Source: Maribacter luteus (GTDB taxonomy: Bacteria; Bacteroidota; Bacteroidia; Flavobacteriales; Flavobacteriaceae). From it: DNA of 64,000 bases. Of this stretch, positions 34,991 through 45,005 are shown piece by piece (position 1 is the first letter of the stretch; each line of letters opens with the position of its first letter). The DNA lies in the NCBI RefSeq assembly GCF_009674825.1, contig NZ_WKJH01000024.1, positions 310,001 through 374,000 on the forward strand, in the 5' to 3' direction. The notes beneath the pieces were generated by a model. It searched no databases. It was not told where the DNA came from and was given only the letters and a program-made list of their open reading frames with translations. The position numbers were made by a program, and so were the translations under genes.

Positions 34991-35953
34991 ATGCGCGAGG
35001 CCGCCTTTGTTAAGCAAAATAAAGATAAATGGGTAACTTTTGAAAATGCCCTTTCGAACAAAACGAAGATAGCACCCGATGTATTGTCCGATCTATATAT
35101 TGAAATTACCGATCACCTGAGTTACGCCAAAACTTTTTATGCAGGAAGTAATACGGAGTTTTATCTAAACACCTTGGCATCACAGGCCCACCAAAAAATC
35201 TATAAAACAAAAAAAGAGCCTAAAAACCGAATTGTGGAATTTTGGAAGACCGAATTCCCTACCCTGTTCTATTACCACCAAAGAGAACTTCTGATCGCTT
35301 TCCTTGTCTTTACCTTCTTTTGTTTGGTCGGAGCTTTTTCCGCCGCCAATGAGGGCGATTTTGTACGTTCGATCCTCGGGGACAGTTATGTGAACATGAC
35401 CCTCAATAATATTGACAAGGGCGACCCCATGGCCGTATACAAACAAATGGGGGAATTCAATATGTTCATGGGTATTACCATAAACAATATCAAAGTGGCC
35501 TTAATGGCATTTGTCTATGGCATTATGTTGGGCATAGGAACGTTATGGATCATGATGCAAAACGGGATAATGCTGGGTAGTTTTCAATATTTCTTTTATG
35601 AAAAAGGATTGCTTTGGGAATCTGCCCGTACCATTTGGATTCACGGAACCATTGAAATCTCGGTCATCATCATTGCCGGTTGTGCCGGATTGGTACTCGC
35701 CAACGGTATGCTTTTCCCTGGTACGTACACCCGATTGGAATCGTTTAAAAGAGGAGTGAAGAACGGACTTAAAATAATGCTCAGTACCATTCCCTTTTTT
35801 ATCATCGCAGGATTTCTGGAAGGTTTCGTGACCCGCCATACCGAAATGCCCGATTGGTTGGCCATTATTATTATTACGGCTTCCTTAGCACTAATTTTAT
35901 TTTATTACGTTATATACCCATATCAATTACATTCAAAACCAAACCAAAAATGA
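34991..35953 (+). CDS. Stage II sporulation protein M (SpoIIM/DUF95)-like membrane protein
   Basis: This 320-residue protein has a soluble N-terminal part (1-100) and then a DUF95 membrane domain with about five or six segments. KVALMAFVYGIMLGIGTLWIMMQNGIMLG, shown as KVALMAFVYGIMLG and NGIMLGSFQYFF, and WIHGTIEISVIIIAGCAG are the family core; SpoIIM of Bacillus acts in engulfment. In non-sporulating Bacteroidota the gene is part of the MoxR-DUF58 cluster. It overlaps the next gene by 4 bp (ATGA at 35950-35953), so translation is coupled. Confidence 0.88.
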   Translation: MREAAFVKQNKDKWVTFENALSNKTKIAPDVLSDLYIEITDHLSYAKTFYAGSNTEFYLNTLASQAHQKIYKTKKEPKNRIVEFWKTEFPTLFYYHQRELLIAFLVFTFFCLVGAFSAANEGDFVRSILGDSYVNMTLNNIDKGDPMAVYKQMGEFNMFMGITINNIKVALMAFVYGIMLGIGTLWIMMQNGIMLGSFQYFFYEKGLLWESARTIWIHGTIEISVIIIAGCAGLVLANGMLFPGTYTRLESFKRGVKNGLKIMLSTIPFFIIAGFLEGFVTRHTEMPDWLAIIIITASLALILFYYVIYPYQLHSKPNQK

Positions 35954-36828
35954 ACCAATACATCCAATTTAAAAAACAACGTGAATTAGGAGAAATTTTA
36001 TCCGATACCTTTGCTTTTCTTCGTACAGAGTTCAAGCCTTTTATGACAACTTATTTCAAGATTGTCGCACCTTATTTGATCATACTTTTGATAGCCTTGG
36101 GTTTTTATCTCTATTCGTTTTCATCCATATTGGATTTTAACTCCACAAGTTCCAATGAATTATTTAGTGGAATTAGCATGATGGTAAGTGCTCTCGTTTT
36201 TATCGTCGCCATGATTTTGGTATATGCCGTTTCCCAATCCACGGTATTGCACTATATAAAATCCTATACCGAACTTCAGGGACAAACTGACTTTGACAAA
36301 ATAAAAAAAGAGGTATATGATACCCTCTGGAGCTTTATTGGCCTAGGAATTATAGTGGTATTATCGATAATGGTCGGATTCATATTCTGCTTTATACCCG
36401 GAATTTATCTGGCCGTACCACTTTCACTTTCATTCAGCATCATGATTTTCATGAACAAAAGTGTGGGAGAATCGTACAACTATGGTTTTACCCTAGTAAA
36501 GGATGAATGGTGGATCACCTTCGCTACCCTTTTCATAATTGGTATTATTGTCGGTATCGCAGGATATGCCTTTAATTTACCTGCGGTTATTTACCAATAT
36601 GCAAGTATGGGGATATTTTCGGGTGAAATGGACGCTACCTCCCTATCCGGCAATTTTGTGGATCCGGTTTATCTTATCCTCAATATGATAGGTACATTGG
36701 CGCAGATGCTTTTGAATATTATTTCTATAGTCGCTGGGGCATTTATCTTTTTCAATCTGAACGAGAAGAAAAACTTTACCGGCACTTTTGAACGTATTCA
36801 AAACCTAGGAAAAACCACGGAAGAATAA
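35950..36828 (+). CDS. Integral membrane protein of the SpoIIM-MoxR operon
   Basis: This 292-residue protein starts at MNQYIQFKKQRELGEILSDT on the ATG at 35950. The frame is open back to 35854, but that part lies inside the SpoIIM gene. It has six hydrophobic segments and the pattern FCFIPGIYLAVPLSLSFSIMIF, which resembles DUF975 or glycerophosphodiesterase membrane domains. Members occur at this exact operon position in many Flavobacteriaceae. The biochemical function is unknown. Confidence 0.78.
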   Translation: MNQYIQFKKQRELGEILSDTFAFLRTEFKPFMTTYFKIVAPYLIILLIALGFYLYSFSSILDFNSTSSNELFSGISMMVSALVFIVAMILVYAVSQSTVLHYIKSYTELQGQTDFDKIKKEVYDTLWSFIGLGIIVVLSIMVGFIFCFIPGIYLAVPLSLSFSIMIFMNKSVGESYNYGFTLVKDEWWITFATLFIIGIIVGIAGYAFNLPAVIYQYASMGIFSGEMDATSLSGNFVDPVYLILNMIGTLAQMLLNIISIVAGAFIFFNLNEKKNFTGTFERIQNLGKTTEE

Positions 36829-36850
36829 TTAAAAGGGGCAACCCGACACT

Positions 36851-37594
36851 ATGATCTTTAAAAGGCTTTTCCTTTCATTACTTGCCATTCTAACGATATG
36901 CTCGCTCTACGCTCAGCAAGATTCGACCATGGTAAGGTACGATACGGAAAAGCTACAGGTACAACAAATTACCGATGAAGACCTTAAGACGTACAAGGAC
37001 AATCCTGATTTTAATTATGAAGTCGTTGAGGCCGACCTAACCTGGTGGAACAATTTCACCTCATGGATCGGCAATCTTTTACTCCGTTTTTTCGAATGGT
37101 TGTTCGGGGCTGAAAAAGCGGTTGGTTTCTTCTCGATATTTCTGCGGTTATTACCCTATATTTTAATAGGCATCCTTCTTTTCCTTCTGATAAAATTCTT
37201 CCTGAACGTAAATACCAGGTCCTTGTTTTATTCAAAAAACAATGAGGCCACCGTTGCCCTATCCGAAGAGGAACATATCATCAAAAACGAGGACATTGAC
37301 CAACTGATACAGAAGGCCTTGGAAGTGAAAAATTACCGCTTGGCCATTCGCTATTACTATTTACTCATTCTTAGACAGATGAGCGATAAGGAACTGATAG
37401 CCTGGGAGCCCCAAAAAACCAATGACGACTATATCAGTGAACTGAAGAAGAAAGAGTTACAACAACCCTTCGGCCATATCACATGGCTGTACGACTATAT
37501 CTGGTATGGTGATTTTCCTATAGATAGGGACCAATACCTAAAGGCCGAGAATAAGTTCGTCTCGCTTAGAAAAACCTTGGATGCAAATGGGTAA
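36851..37594 (+). CDS. DUF4129 domain-containing membrane protein
   Basis: This 247-residue protein has a signal peptide or first anchor (1-22), a segment near residues 95-118 (FLRLLPYILIGILLFLLIKF), and then a C-terminal DUF4129 domain (about 150-240) with RLAIRYYYLLILRQMSDKEL and the end LKAENKFVSLRKTL. DUF4129 proteins accompany MoxR ATPases and DUF58 proteins, as here. The 3' end overlaps the next gene by 8-14 bp. The role is probably structural in a membrane complex. Confidence 0.85.
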   Translation: MIFKRLFLSLLAILTICSLYAQQDSTMVRYDTEKLQVQQITDEDLKTYKDNPDFNYEVVEADLTWWNNFTSWIGNLLLRFFEWLFGAEKAVGFFSIFLRLLPYILIGILLFLLIKFFLNVNTRSLFYSKNNEATVALSEEEHIIKNEDIDQLIQKALEVKNYRLAIRYYYLLILRQMSDKELIAWEPQKTNDDYISELKKKELQQPFGHITWLYDYIWYGDFPIDRDQYLKAENKFVSLRKTLDANG

Positions 37595-38804
37595 GAAAGG
37601 AGCATCATATATTATCATCGCATTGGTCACTTTAGCCGTTCTCATGCTATTTCAATATAGCAAACCTAAAGAAATCAATTGGTACCCTTCCTATGTATCC
37701 CAACATAAGATACCATATGGCACTTACGTCCTGAATGATATTATGGAAAACCTTTATAAGAACAATCTAAAACACATCAGCAGGCCACCCTTCGAAATGC
37801 TTCAATCCTCAGATACCCTTCAAGGCACTTATTTCTTTGTGAACAATGATGTTTCTTTCGGAGAGGCCGAACTGAACGGTTTGTTGGATTGGACCTCCCG
37901 TGGCAATACCCTCTTTATAGCATCCAACAGCTTTGACGAACAATTAAAGGACACTTTGAATTTAAGCACCTCCGGATTGTATCCCGACTTGGATGACAAT
38001 CGGGAACAAAGGCATAAATTATTAAATCCCTATCTAAAGAACCATACGACCTACACCTTTGAAAAGGATAATAGCGCGAGGTATTTCAGTCAATTGGACA
38101 CCTTACGAACCACGGTACTGGGTGAAGTGGATTATGTTTTGGACAATGAATCGGAAAAGTCCAAACATTTCAATGTAATCAAACAAGATTTCGGTAAAGG
38201 GGAAATAATACTCAGTGCGTTCCCGAAGGCATTTACGAACTATTTCATCCTAAAAAACGAGAATAAAGATTATACGGCAGGACTCCTTTCTTATATCGAA
38301 GGAAACAGACCTGTTTATATCGATGAGCATCATAAATCGGGAAAATCATTCTACACTTCCCCCATGTACATATTCCTAAACAACAAAGCTCTAAAATGGG
38401 CCTATTACATTGTGTTGATAGGGGTCGTCATCTATATTATTTTTGAAGGAAAACGCAAACAAAGAGCCATTCCCGTTATAGAACCTTTAAAAAACCAGAC
38501 TTTGGCGTTCACACGTACCATTGCCGATATGTATTATGAAAAAGGGGAACGGCAACCGATTATTCAACATAAGATCGCATATTTCTTGGAGTATATTCGC
38601 TCCCGTTTTTATTTGAATACCATTAAACAAGACGATGTGTTCTTTCGCAACCTTGCCGCCCGAAGTAACCATACCTTTGATGAAGTGAAAGACCTGTTTA
38701 CCTTTATGCAAAAACTTAAGATACGCTCGGAAATCAACAATGCCGAACTCATAAAATTGAATGAACTAATTGAACAATTTAAATCGAAAGCCGATGGAAA
38801 ATAA
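37581..38804 (+). CDS. DUF4350 domain-containing membrane protein
   Basis: This is a 407-residue (or 405-residue) protein. ATG codons at 37581 and 37587 are both possible, and MGKKGASYIIIALVTL is the more typical start. An N-terminal membrane anchor is followed by a periplasmic DUF4350 region (about 35-240, including TYFFVNNDVSFGEAELNGLLDW, a GATase-like fold). A second membrane segment (about 270-290) and a cytoplasmic helical tail complete it. The gene overlaps both neighbours. Function is unknown. Confidence 0.85.
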   Translation: MQMGKKGASYIIIALVTLAVLMLFQYSKPKEINWYPSYVSQHKIPYGTYVLNDIMENLYKNNLKHISRPPFEMLQSSDTLQGTYFFVNNDVSFGEAELNGLLDWTSRGNTLFIASNSFDEQLKDTLNLSTSGLYPDLDDNREQRHKLLNPYLKNHTTYTFEKDNSARYFSQLDTLRTTVLGEVDYVLDNESEKSKHFNVIKQDFGKGEIILSAFPKAFTNYFILKNENKDYTAGLLSYIEGNRPVYIDEHHKSGKSFYTSPMYIFLNNKALKWAYYIVLIGVVIYIIFEGKRKQRAIPVIEPLKNQTLAFTRTIADMYYEKGERQPIIQHKIAYFLEYIRSRFYLNTIKQDDVFFRNLAARSNHTFDEVKDLFTFMQKLKIRSEINNAELIKLNELIEQFKSKADGK

Positions 38805-39792
38805 CGAACAACCTACTAACGACCTTAATTTTGACAATAGGATTCCACTCGAGGATCTTAAAAAAGCCGTCAATGATATCAAAACCGAACTGGCGAAGGT
38901 CATCATCGGACAAGAAAATTTTATAGAGCTGTTGATCGTTTCCCTTTTGGTTGATGGGCATGTACTTATTGAAGGCGTTCCCGGTATAGCAAAGACCATT
39001 ACGGCCAAACTTTTTGCCAAAACCCTGAAAACCGATTTTAGCCGTATACAGTTTACCCCGGATTTAATGCCCAGTGATATATTAGGCACTTCTATCTTCA
39101 ATGTAAAATCATCGGAGTTCGAGTTTAAAAAAGGTCCTATTTTCTCTAACATCATTCTAATCGATGAGATCAACCGTGCCCCGGCCAAGACTCAGGCTGC
39201 TATGTTCGAAACCATGGAAGAACGCCAAGTAACCATGGATGGCACCACCTATGTTATGGAAACCCCTTTTATGGTGCTGGCCACCCAAAACCCCATTGAA
39301 CAAGAAGGCACCTATGCCCTACCCGAAGCCCAATTAGATCGGTTTATTTTTAAGATAAAGGTAGATTACCCTTCGGTAGAAGAAGAAATAAAGATCATAC
39401 AAACCCATCATGAACGCAAAGGACAAAAACCACAAGAACAGATATCCGGTATATTGACCCCTGAGCAATTGGCCGATTTTAAATCGAAGATCCAAGATGT
39501 TGTGGTTGAGGAAAAAATCATTAAATATATTGCCGATATCATAACCAAGACCAGAAATCATCCTCATTTATATTTAGGGGGATCCCCTAGGGCCTCCATC
39601 GCAACTTTAAATGCTGCCAAGGCATTCGCTGCCATTCAAGGTAGGGATTTTGTAATACCGGAAGATATTAAGAAAGCCCTCGTTCCCGTATTGAATCATA
39701 GGGTAATCCTGACCCCTGAACGCGAAATGGAAGGTATGACCACCGACAGCGTGGTGAACATGATCATGGAGTCTGTAGAAATTCCTAGATAA
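38794..39792 (+). CDS. MoxR family AAA+ ATPase
   Basis: This 332-residue ATPase starts at MENNEQPTNDLNFDNRIP (ATG 38794). The in-frame TTG at 38770 lies deep in the upstream gene. Walker A is GVPGIAKT, Walker B is LIDEINRAPAKTQAAMFETM, sensor 1 is ATQNP, and the lid has GGSPRAS. MoxR proteins are chaperones that assist assembly of complexes containing VWA or DUF58 proteins. It is followed after 4 bp by the DUF58 gene, the standard pair. Confidence 0.93.
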   Translation: MENNEQPTNDLNFDNRIPLEDLKKAVNDIKTELAKVIIGQENFIELLIVSLLVDGHVLIEGVPGIAKTITAKLFAKTLKTDFSRIQFTPDLMPSDILGTSIFNVKSSEFEFKKGPIFSNIILIDEINRAPAKTQAAMFETMEERQVTMDGTTYVMETPFMVLATQNPIEQEGTYALPEAQLDRFIFKIKVDYPSVEEEIKIIQTHHERKGQKPQEQISGILTPEQLADFKSKIQDVVVEEKIIKYIADIITKTRNHPHLYLGGSPRASIATLNAAKAFAAIQGRDFVIPEDIKKALVPVLNHRVILTPEREMEGMTTDSVVNMIMESVEIPR

Positions 39793-39796
39793 TTCT

Positions 39797-41128
39797 ATGC
39801 AGTTCCTTAAATCGTTCTACATTCACAATACCTTTTTTAGGTATATCGCAGTTCTGGCAGCTTGCTTTATGCTTAGTTTTTGGATACACGCCCTCTATCC
39901 TATTGCCTGGGTATTCACATGGGTGTTAATAGGACTGTTCTTATTCGACATATATCTGCTTTTCACATATGCCAAAGGGGTGGATGCCAAACGTCGGTTA
40001 CCCCAAAAATTATCGAACAGCGATTTAAATCCTGTAAGCGTCATATTTCAATCGTTCTACCCATTTAAAGCCTATATTTCTTTGATAGATGAATTGCCAC
40101 AGCAATTCCAGAAACGCGACTTTGAACATAAAACCTTTTTGTTGAAAAACGAAAAAAAAGAATTTGAGTATACCGTAAGACCGGTTGATCGTGGTGAGTA
40201 TGTTTTTGGCAACCTCAACGTATACGTTTCTTCCCCCCTGAAAATCGTCAAAAGACGTTTTGTTTTTCAAAAAGACCAAATGGTACCCGTTTACCCAAGC
40301 ATTATTCAAATGCAGCAGTACGACTTTTTGGCCATCAGCAATAACTTAACCCTGTTTGGACTCAAAAAAATAAGACGTATTGGGCATACCCAGGAATTTG
40401 AACAGATCAAAGAATATGTTACGGGAGATGACCTAAGAACCGTGAATTGGAAAGCAACGGCAAAGCAAAACCAATTAATGGTAAACCAATACCAGGATGA
40501 AAAATCACAACCCATATATTCGATTATTGACACGGGCAGGGTCATGAAAATGCCGTTTAACGGACTTAAATTATTGGATTATGCGATAAATTCAACCTTG
40601 GCCTTTTCGAATGTTGCCCTTAAACGAAATGACAAAACGGGTATGATCACCTTTTCAAAAAATGTTGAAACTTTTGTGCCTGCCGTTCAAAAAATAACGC
40701 ATCTGAATACCATTCTAGAAAAACTGTACAATGTTTCCACTGCATTTACTGACTCTGACTATGGAATGCTTTATGCCCATGTGAAACGAAAGGTAACACA
40801 TAGAAGTTTATTGCTTTTATACACCAATTTTGAACATATATCCGCCCTAAAAAGACAACTTCCGTTCTTATTGGCAATAGCCAAGAAACATGTACTGGTG
40901 GTCATCTTTTTTGAAAACACAGAATTGGAAGCGTTAATTGATACCCATGCTGAAGACCTACAGACCATTTACCATAAAACCATTGCCGAAAAATTCTCGC
41001 TGGAAAAAAGATTGATGCAAAAAGAATTACAACAGTATGGAATTCAGACTATTCTAACCAAACCGGAGCAATTGACCATCAATACCATAAACAAGTACCT
41101 TGAAATCAAGGCTCGCGGATTACTCTAA
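39797..41128 (+). CDS. DUF58 domain-containing protein
   Basis: This 443-residue protein has two membrane segments near the N-terminus (residues about 15-55), then a beta-rich region and the DUF58 domain with GHTQEFEQIKEYVTGDDLRTVNWKATAK, shown as EYVTGDDLRTVNWKATAK, the family signature. A degenerate VWA-like fold follows (YSIIDTGRVMKMPFNGLKLLDYAI). The MIDAS metal-site residues are not complete. It is the partner of the MoxR ATPase and the last gene of the operon. Confidence 0.92.
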   Translation: MQFLKSFYIHNTFFRYIAVLAACFMLSFWIHALYPIAWVFTWVLIGLFLFDIYLLFTYAKGVDAKRRLPQKLSNSDLNPVSVIFQSFYPFKAYISLIDELPQQFQKRDFEHKTFLLKNEKKEFEYTVRPVDRGEYVFGNLNVYVSSPLKIVKRRFVFQKDQMVPVYPSIIQMQQYDFLAISNNLTLFGLKKIRRIGHTQEFEQIKEYVTGDDLRTVNWKATAKQNQLMVNQYQDEKSQPIYSIIDTGRVMKMPFNGLKLLDYAINSTLAFSNVALKRNDKTGMITFSKNVETFVPAVQKITHLNTILEKLYNVSTAFTDSDYGMLYAHVKRKVTHRSLLLLYTNFEHISALKRQLPFLLAIAKKHVLVVIFFENTELEALIDTHAEDLQTIYHKTIAEKFSLEKRLMQKELQQYGIQTILTKPEQLTINTINKYLEIKARGLL

Positions 41129-41136
41129 TAGACTAT

Positions 41137-41613
41137 TCACGGAAGTTGAAGAATACGCTCTGCTTGTAGTGCAGAGGTAATATCATGGGATTCGGAAAGG
41201 GTGATATCAAAAAAATCCAGGTTCATGTTTCCCTTGGGTTTGTATGATTCCGCATAACAATTACAAGGTCTGTATTTACGTCTTTTCTTACTCTTTTTCA
41301 GAAAAAGATCCAACACCACGGCCGAAGCGACCCCTCCAAGTACGGTATATACAATATCATTATTGTCCCATACCCCATAATCCGCCTTATCAATTGCTTC
41401 TTTGGTAACTCCCGCTGCCAAGCTACTACCCACGGCACCTGCCCACATCCAATAAGGATTTCCATCGAACATATGGTGAGCCGTATAGCCGCCAACAGAC
41501 CCAATAACGAACCCCGCACCAAAATGTTTCGGTTTGTCTTCACTAATCGTTAGCTGGGCATTCATGGCCGTACTAAAACCGATGCACACTAAGATAAAAA
41601 GATACTTTTTCAT
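41137..41613 (-). CDS. YfiM-like secreted protein of unknown function
   Basis: This 158-residue protein has a signal peptide (1-19, ending MNA-Q). DKPKHFGAGFVIGSVGGY and AAGVTKEAIDKADYGVWDNNDI resemble the DKxxHFxxGxxIG / GxxKExxDxxD pattern of YfiM-type proteins, in which acidic and His residues may bind metal. A hydrophobic helix (about 88-100) and a basic stretch follow (KKSKKRRKYR). Two cysteines lie in CNCYAE. It is convergent with DUF58, with only 8 bp between the stop codons. Confidence 0.7.
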   Translation of the reverse strand: MKKYLFILVCIGFSTAMNAQLTISEDKPKHFGAGFVIGSVGGYTAHHMFDGNPYWMWAGAVGSSLAAGVTKEAIDKADYGVWDNNDIVYTVLGGVASAVVLDLFLKKSKKRRKYRPCNCYAESYKPKGNMNLDFFDITLSESHDITSALQAERILQLP

Positions 41614-41875
41614 AAGATAGTATTCAATCCGATAATGAATAAGTCCTATTCACTTCGGAAGTTCGCAAAATACCGGATTTAATATACAAACCCATATGGA
41701 TTCCCAGTTATTCGATATAAGACCATTTTTTCATTACAACTGACTAATCCTCAATTTTTATATTGATTTTTTATTCCATTCTAAAAAAATCATACCAAGG
41801 CACGCTATTCAAGTTAGTGAAAACAACAAAATCAAATCAAATTTCTATCTTCAAAAACATTAAACATTCAAGCAT

Positions 41876-43564
41876 ATGAATTCATACATTAGAACACTCC
41901 CCTATTTATTATTGTTTTTATTTTCAATAAACCTAATTTCCGCACAGACCTATGCAAAAAATGGCATGGTGGTTTCCTCGAACATGGAATCTAGTAAGGT
42001 AGGCCGGGCCATTCTTCAAAAAGGAGGCAATGCCATTGATGCCGCGGTCGCTACTGCTTTCTCACTAGCGGTAACCCTTCCATCTGCCGGTAATATCGGT
42101 GGCGGTGGTTTTATTGTTTATATGGATTCAAAGGGAAAAGCAACCACAATAGATTTTCGGGAAAAAGCGCCATTGGCCGCAACTAATGACATGTATCTTG
42201 ACAAAGAAGGGGAACTTATCAAGGGAATCAACCACAACACGGTAAAAGCGATCGGGGTTCCCGGCACGGTTGCCGGACTATACCTTGCCCACCGAAAATA
42301 TGGTAAACTCCCTTGGAAGGATCTGGTACAACCCGCTATCGATCAAGCAACAAACGGATTTACCTTCAATTGGTCACTTTTCAAGGCTGCAGAGTATTTT
42401 ACAAAAGAGGGTAATGACAATCGGTTTATGGATAACTATTTTAGAAATGAAAATGGCACCGTATTGCAACCTACCGAAAATTGGAAACAACCTCAACTGG
42501 CCAACACGTTGTCAATTATTCGGGAAAAAGGGAAAGATGGTTTCTATAAAGGGGAAGTTGCCAAGAAAATAGTACAATGGATGAAAGAGAACGAGGGTAT
42601 CATTACAAAAAAGGACCTTAAAAAATATGAAGCCATAGAACGAAAGCCCATGGAAGGCAGCTATAAGGGATATAAAATATATTCAATGCCACCACCTAGC
42701 TCCGGTGGGGTAGCCTTAATCGAAATGATGAATTTAATGGAACAAGCCGATTTCAAGGAGATTGAATTCAACTCAACCGCCTACGTTCATTTGCTTACCG
42801 AAGCCATGCGACGTACTTTCGCAGATCGGGCAGAACATTTAGGAGACCCCGATTTTAACCTTGACATGCCCTTGGAAAAACTCATCTCAAAAGAATTCGC
42901 AAAACAACGTTTTAATGGTATCGATATGACAAAGGCCTCAGTTAGTGATTCCACTAAATTCGGTCAATTATATGATGGTGAAAGCACCACCCACCTTTCG
43001 GTTTTGGATAAACACGGAAATGCAGTTTCCTTAACGTACACCTTAGAATATAGCTACGGATCAAAAATGGGTTCCGAAGAGCTGGGCTTTATCTTCAACA
43101 ATGAAATGGGTGATTTTAACCCCCAAGCCGGGATTACAAAAAGTAACGGTCAAATCGGTACGGCTCCAAATCTAGTAGCACCGGAAAAGAGAATGCTATC
43201 CAGTATGACCCCAACCATCGTAGCCAAAAACGACAAACCCTATTTGGTAATCGGTAGCCCCGGTGGGCGCACCATAATCAATACGGTTTTCCAAACCGTA
43301 TTCAATGTGCTGGAGTACAATATGCCTGTAAACAAAGCCATTGAAGCCCTTAAAATACATCATCAGTGGTTGCCCGATGTTATCCGTTATGAAAAACACC
43401 TGCTTTCCCCCGATACCAAAAAGGCCCTTGAAAACATGGGACACACTTTAGAGCCCAGGGAAAATCTAGGAGCTTTAATGGGCATTACTTGGGACGATGA
43501 AAAAAAAGTGATGACCGGTGCCTCGGATTCTTCCCGCCCTGATGGTGGAGCTGCAGGATATTGA
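41876..43564 (+). CDS. ggt: Gamma-glutamyltransferase
   Basis: This 562-residue periplasmic enzyme cleaves gamma-glutamyl bonds of glutathione and related peptides. It has a signal peptide (1-24, ending ISA-Q). Autoprocessing should occur before Thr371 in ESTTHLSVLDKHGNAVSLTY; the first Thr becomes the nucleophile of the small subunit. The oxyanion and substrate residues appear in GSPGGRTIINTVFQ, with SSGGVALIEMMN in the large subunit. The length is normal and all key residues are present. It is monocistronic. Confidence 0.95.
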   Translation: MNSYIRTLPYLLLFLFSINLISAQTYAKNGMVVSSNMESSKVGRAILQKGGNAIDAAVATAFSLAVTLPSAGNIGGGGFIVYMDSKGKATTIDFREKAPLAATNDMYLDKEGELIKGINHNTVKAIGVPGTVAGLYLAHRKYGKLPWKDLVQPAIDQATNGFTFNWSLFKAAEYFTKEGNDNRFMDNYFRNENGTVLQPTENWKQPQLANTLSIIREKGKDGFYKGEVAKKIVQWMKENEGIITKKDLKKYEAIERKPMEGSYKGYKIYSMPPPSSGGVALIEMMNLMEQADFKEIEFNSTAYVHLLTEAMRRTFADRAEHLGDPDFNLDMPLEKLISKEFAKQRFNGIDMTKASVSDSTKFGQLYDGESTTHLSVLDKHGNAVSLTYTLEYSYGSKMGSEELGFIFNNEMGDFNPQAGITKSNGQIGTAPNLVAPEKRMLSSMTPTIVAKNDKPYLVIGSPGGRTIINTVFQTVFNVLEYNMPVNKAIEALKIHHQWLPDVIRYEKHLLSPDTKKALENMGHTLEPRENLGALMGITWDDEKKVMTGASDSSRPDGGAAGY

Positions 43565-43666
43565 CCTTAAAAACTGACAATATCCCTAATCGAAACTTAT
43601 GTCCTACCAAAAAGGTAGAACATTCTAAAACGGAATATTACTTACCTTTAATACAAATTTTAACTT

Positions 43667-44362
43667 ATGAGGAAAATTGGAATGATCGGGGGTATTAGTT
43701 GGGAGTCAACACAAGTCTATTACCAAATCATCAATACGAAAGTGAAAGAAGCCTTGGGGGGCTACCATTCTGCCAAGTGCCTACTGGAATCGGTGGATTT
43801 TGCTGAAATTGAAAAGCTTCAAATGGAAGATGATTGGGAAGCTTTGGATCAATATATGATCAATGCGGCCCAGAATCTGGAAAATGGCAAAGCTGAACTT
43901 ATCCTCATTTGTGCCAATACCATGCATTTGTGTAGTGATGCCATCATAAAGAATACAGCCATTCCACTTTTACATATAGCAAGGGAAACTGGTAAAGCCA
44001 TAAAGGCATCGGGCCAAAAAAAAGTGTTGTTATTGGGAACGAGGTTCACAATGGAAAAAGATTTTTTTAAAAACATACTAACCGATGAATTCGGAATCGA
44101 GGTAGTGATTCCCAGTAAAGAAGATATTACCACCGTACATTCCGTAATTTATAAAGAACTTGTACATGGCCTGCTGTTACCCGAATCCAAATCGGCTTAC
44201 CAAAACATAATCAAAAAGGCAGCAAAAGAAGGTGCAGAAGGTGTTATTTTGGGCTGTACGGAAATTCCTTTATTAATCGGCCGCAATGATGTTGAAATCC
44301 CGGTTTTCGACACGACAAGCATACATGCCGAAGCTGCCGTGGCGTTTGCCTTAAAAGCTTAG
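43667..44362 (+). CDS. Aspartate/glutamate racemase family amino-acid racemase
   Basis: This 231-residue protein of the Asp/Glu racemase fold has IGMIGGISWESTQVYYQIIN at the N-terminus. The two catalytic cysteines are in ICANTMH (about residue 81) and GCTEIPLL (about residue 201). This is the YgeA/RacX branch, with broad amino-acid substrate range. It is cytoplasmic, 102 bp downstream of ggt. Decayed heptamer arrays begin about 60 bp after the stop codon. Confidence 0.9.
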   Translation: MRKIGMIGGISWESTQVYYQIINTKVKEALGGYHSAKCLLESVDFAEIEKLQMEDDWEALDQYMINAAQNLENGKAELILICANTMHLCSDAIIKNTAIPLLHIARETGKAIKASGQKKVLLLGTRFTMEKDFFKNILTDEFGIEVVIPSKEDITTVHSVIYKELVHGLLLPESKSAYQNIIKKAAKEGAEGVILGCTEIPLLIGRNDVEIPVFDTTSIHAEAAVAFALKA

Positions 44363-44421
44363 GAAAAATTACAGCTTGTATTTACTTCAAAAAATAATTT
44401 GATGTTAGATTGATTTCGGAT

Positions 44422-44532
44422 TACTGAACACTGAATACGTTTCATTATTCACTATCATTATTTAACCGGCTTAATTTTGCTGGCATTCAGCATCCAGCAT
44501 CCTTCAACAACCTACTAACAATCTACTTCTGG
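44422..44532 (+). repeat. Two blocks of decayed heptamer repeats
   Basis: Block 1 (44422-44456): TACTGAA, CACTGAA, TACGTTT, CATTATT, CACTATC. Block 2 (44484-44532): CATTCAG, CATCCAG, CATCCTT, CAACAAC, CTACTAA, CAATCTA, CTTCTGG. The 7-base register is preserved although the units have diverged. The region lies downstream of the racemase gene. Confidence 0.65.
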
Positions 44533-44654
44533 TATCGATCATCATGATCTGATAATCAATTAGGAATATTCATTTGTGCTAAGCAAAAGCCAAAACCAAA
44601 CACTAAAACCTATCAACCACTAAAAGTCTATGGAACTCTAAATCCAAAAACCCT

Positions 44655-44888
44655 TTAGTCTGATTTTGGCTTTGCCACAATTGATTTAAAATCATGCCTC
44701 ATCATAAAGACAAACAAAATTGCGGATATTGCAAAAACAAATTTTCCTATGGTACAAAAAGTACATTCAAAATAGGTGGTTGTGCATCCTGCATAATTGC
44801 TTATACAACCAACGAGAATCATAATAAAGTAATCGACCATCACGAAAACCGATAATAAGAACAACGATTTTAAAGCTAAATCTTTCAT
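44655..44888 (-). CDS. Small cysteine-rich membrane protein
   Basis: This 77-residue protein starts at MKDLALKSLFLLSVFVMVDY. The reading frame is open to 45032, but the upstream part overlaps the operator and has no membrane character. It has two membrane helices (about 5-27 and 45-66) and between them CISNYAGCTTTYFECTFC, four cysteines including a CxxC on the loop, which could bind metal or form disulfides. I do not recognise a family. It is transcribed away from the Crp/Fnr gene, with a 20-bp palindrome between them. That suggests control by that regulator. Confidence 0.6.
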   Translation of the reverse strand: MKDLALKSLFLLSVFVMVDYFIMILVGCISNYAGCTTTYFECTFCTIGKFVFAISAILFVFMMRHDFKSIVAKPKSD

Positions 44889-45005
44889 GGCTATACTTTT
44901 TAAGTTTAATGCAACTCCTTTAATAAAGGTAGTACACAATAAACCAATGGAAAAGAGATCATAACCATCATATCTTCTGGCATTTAATGGTATTTTTAAC
45001 ACACA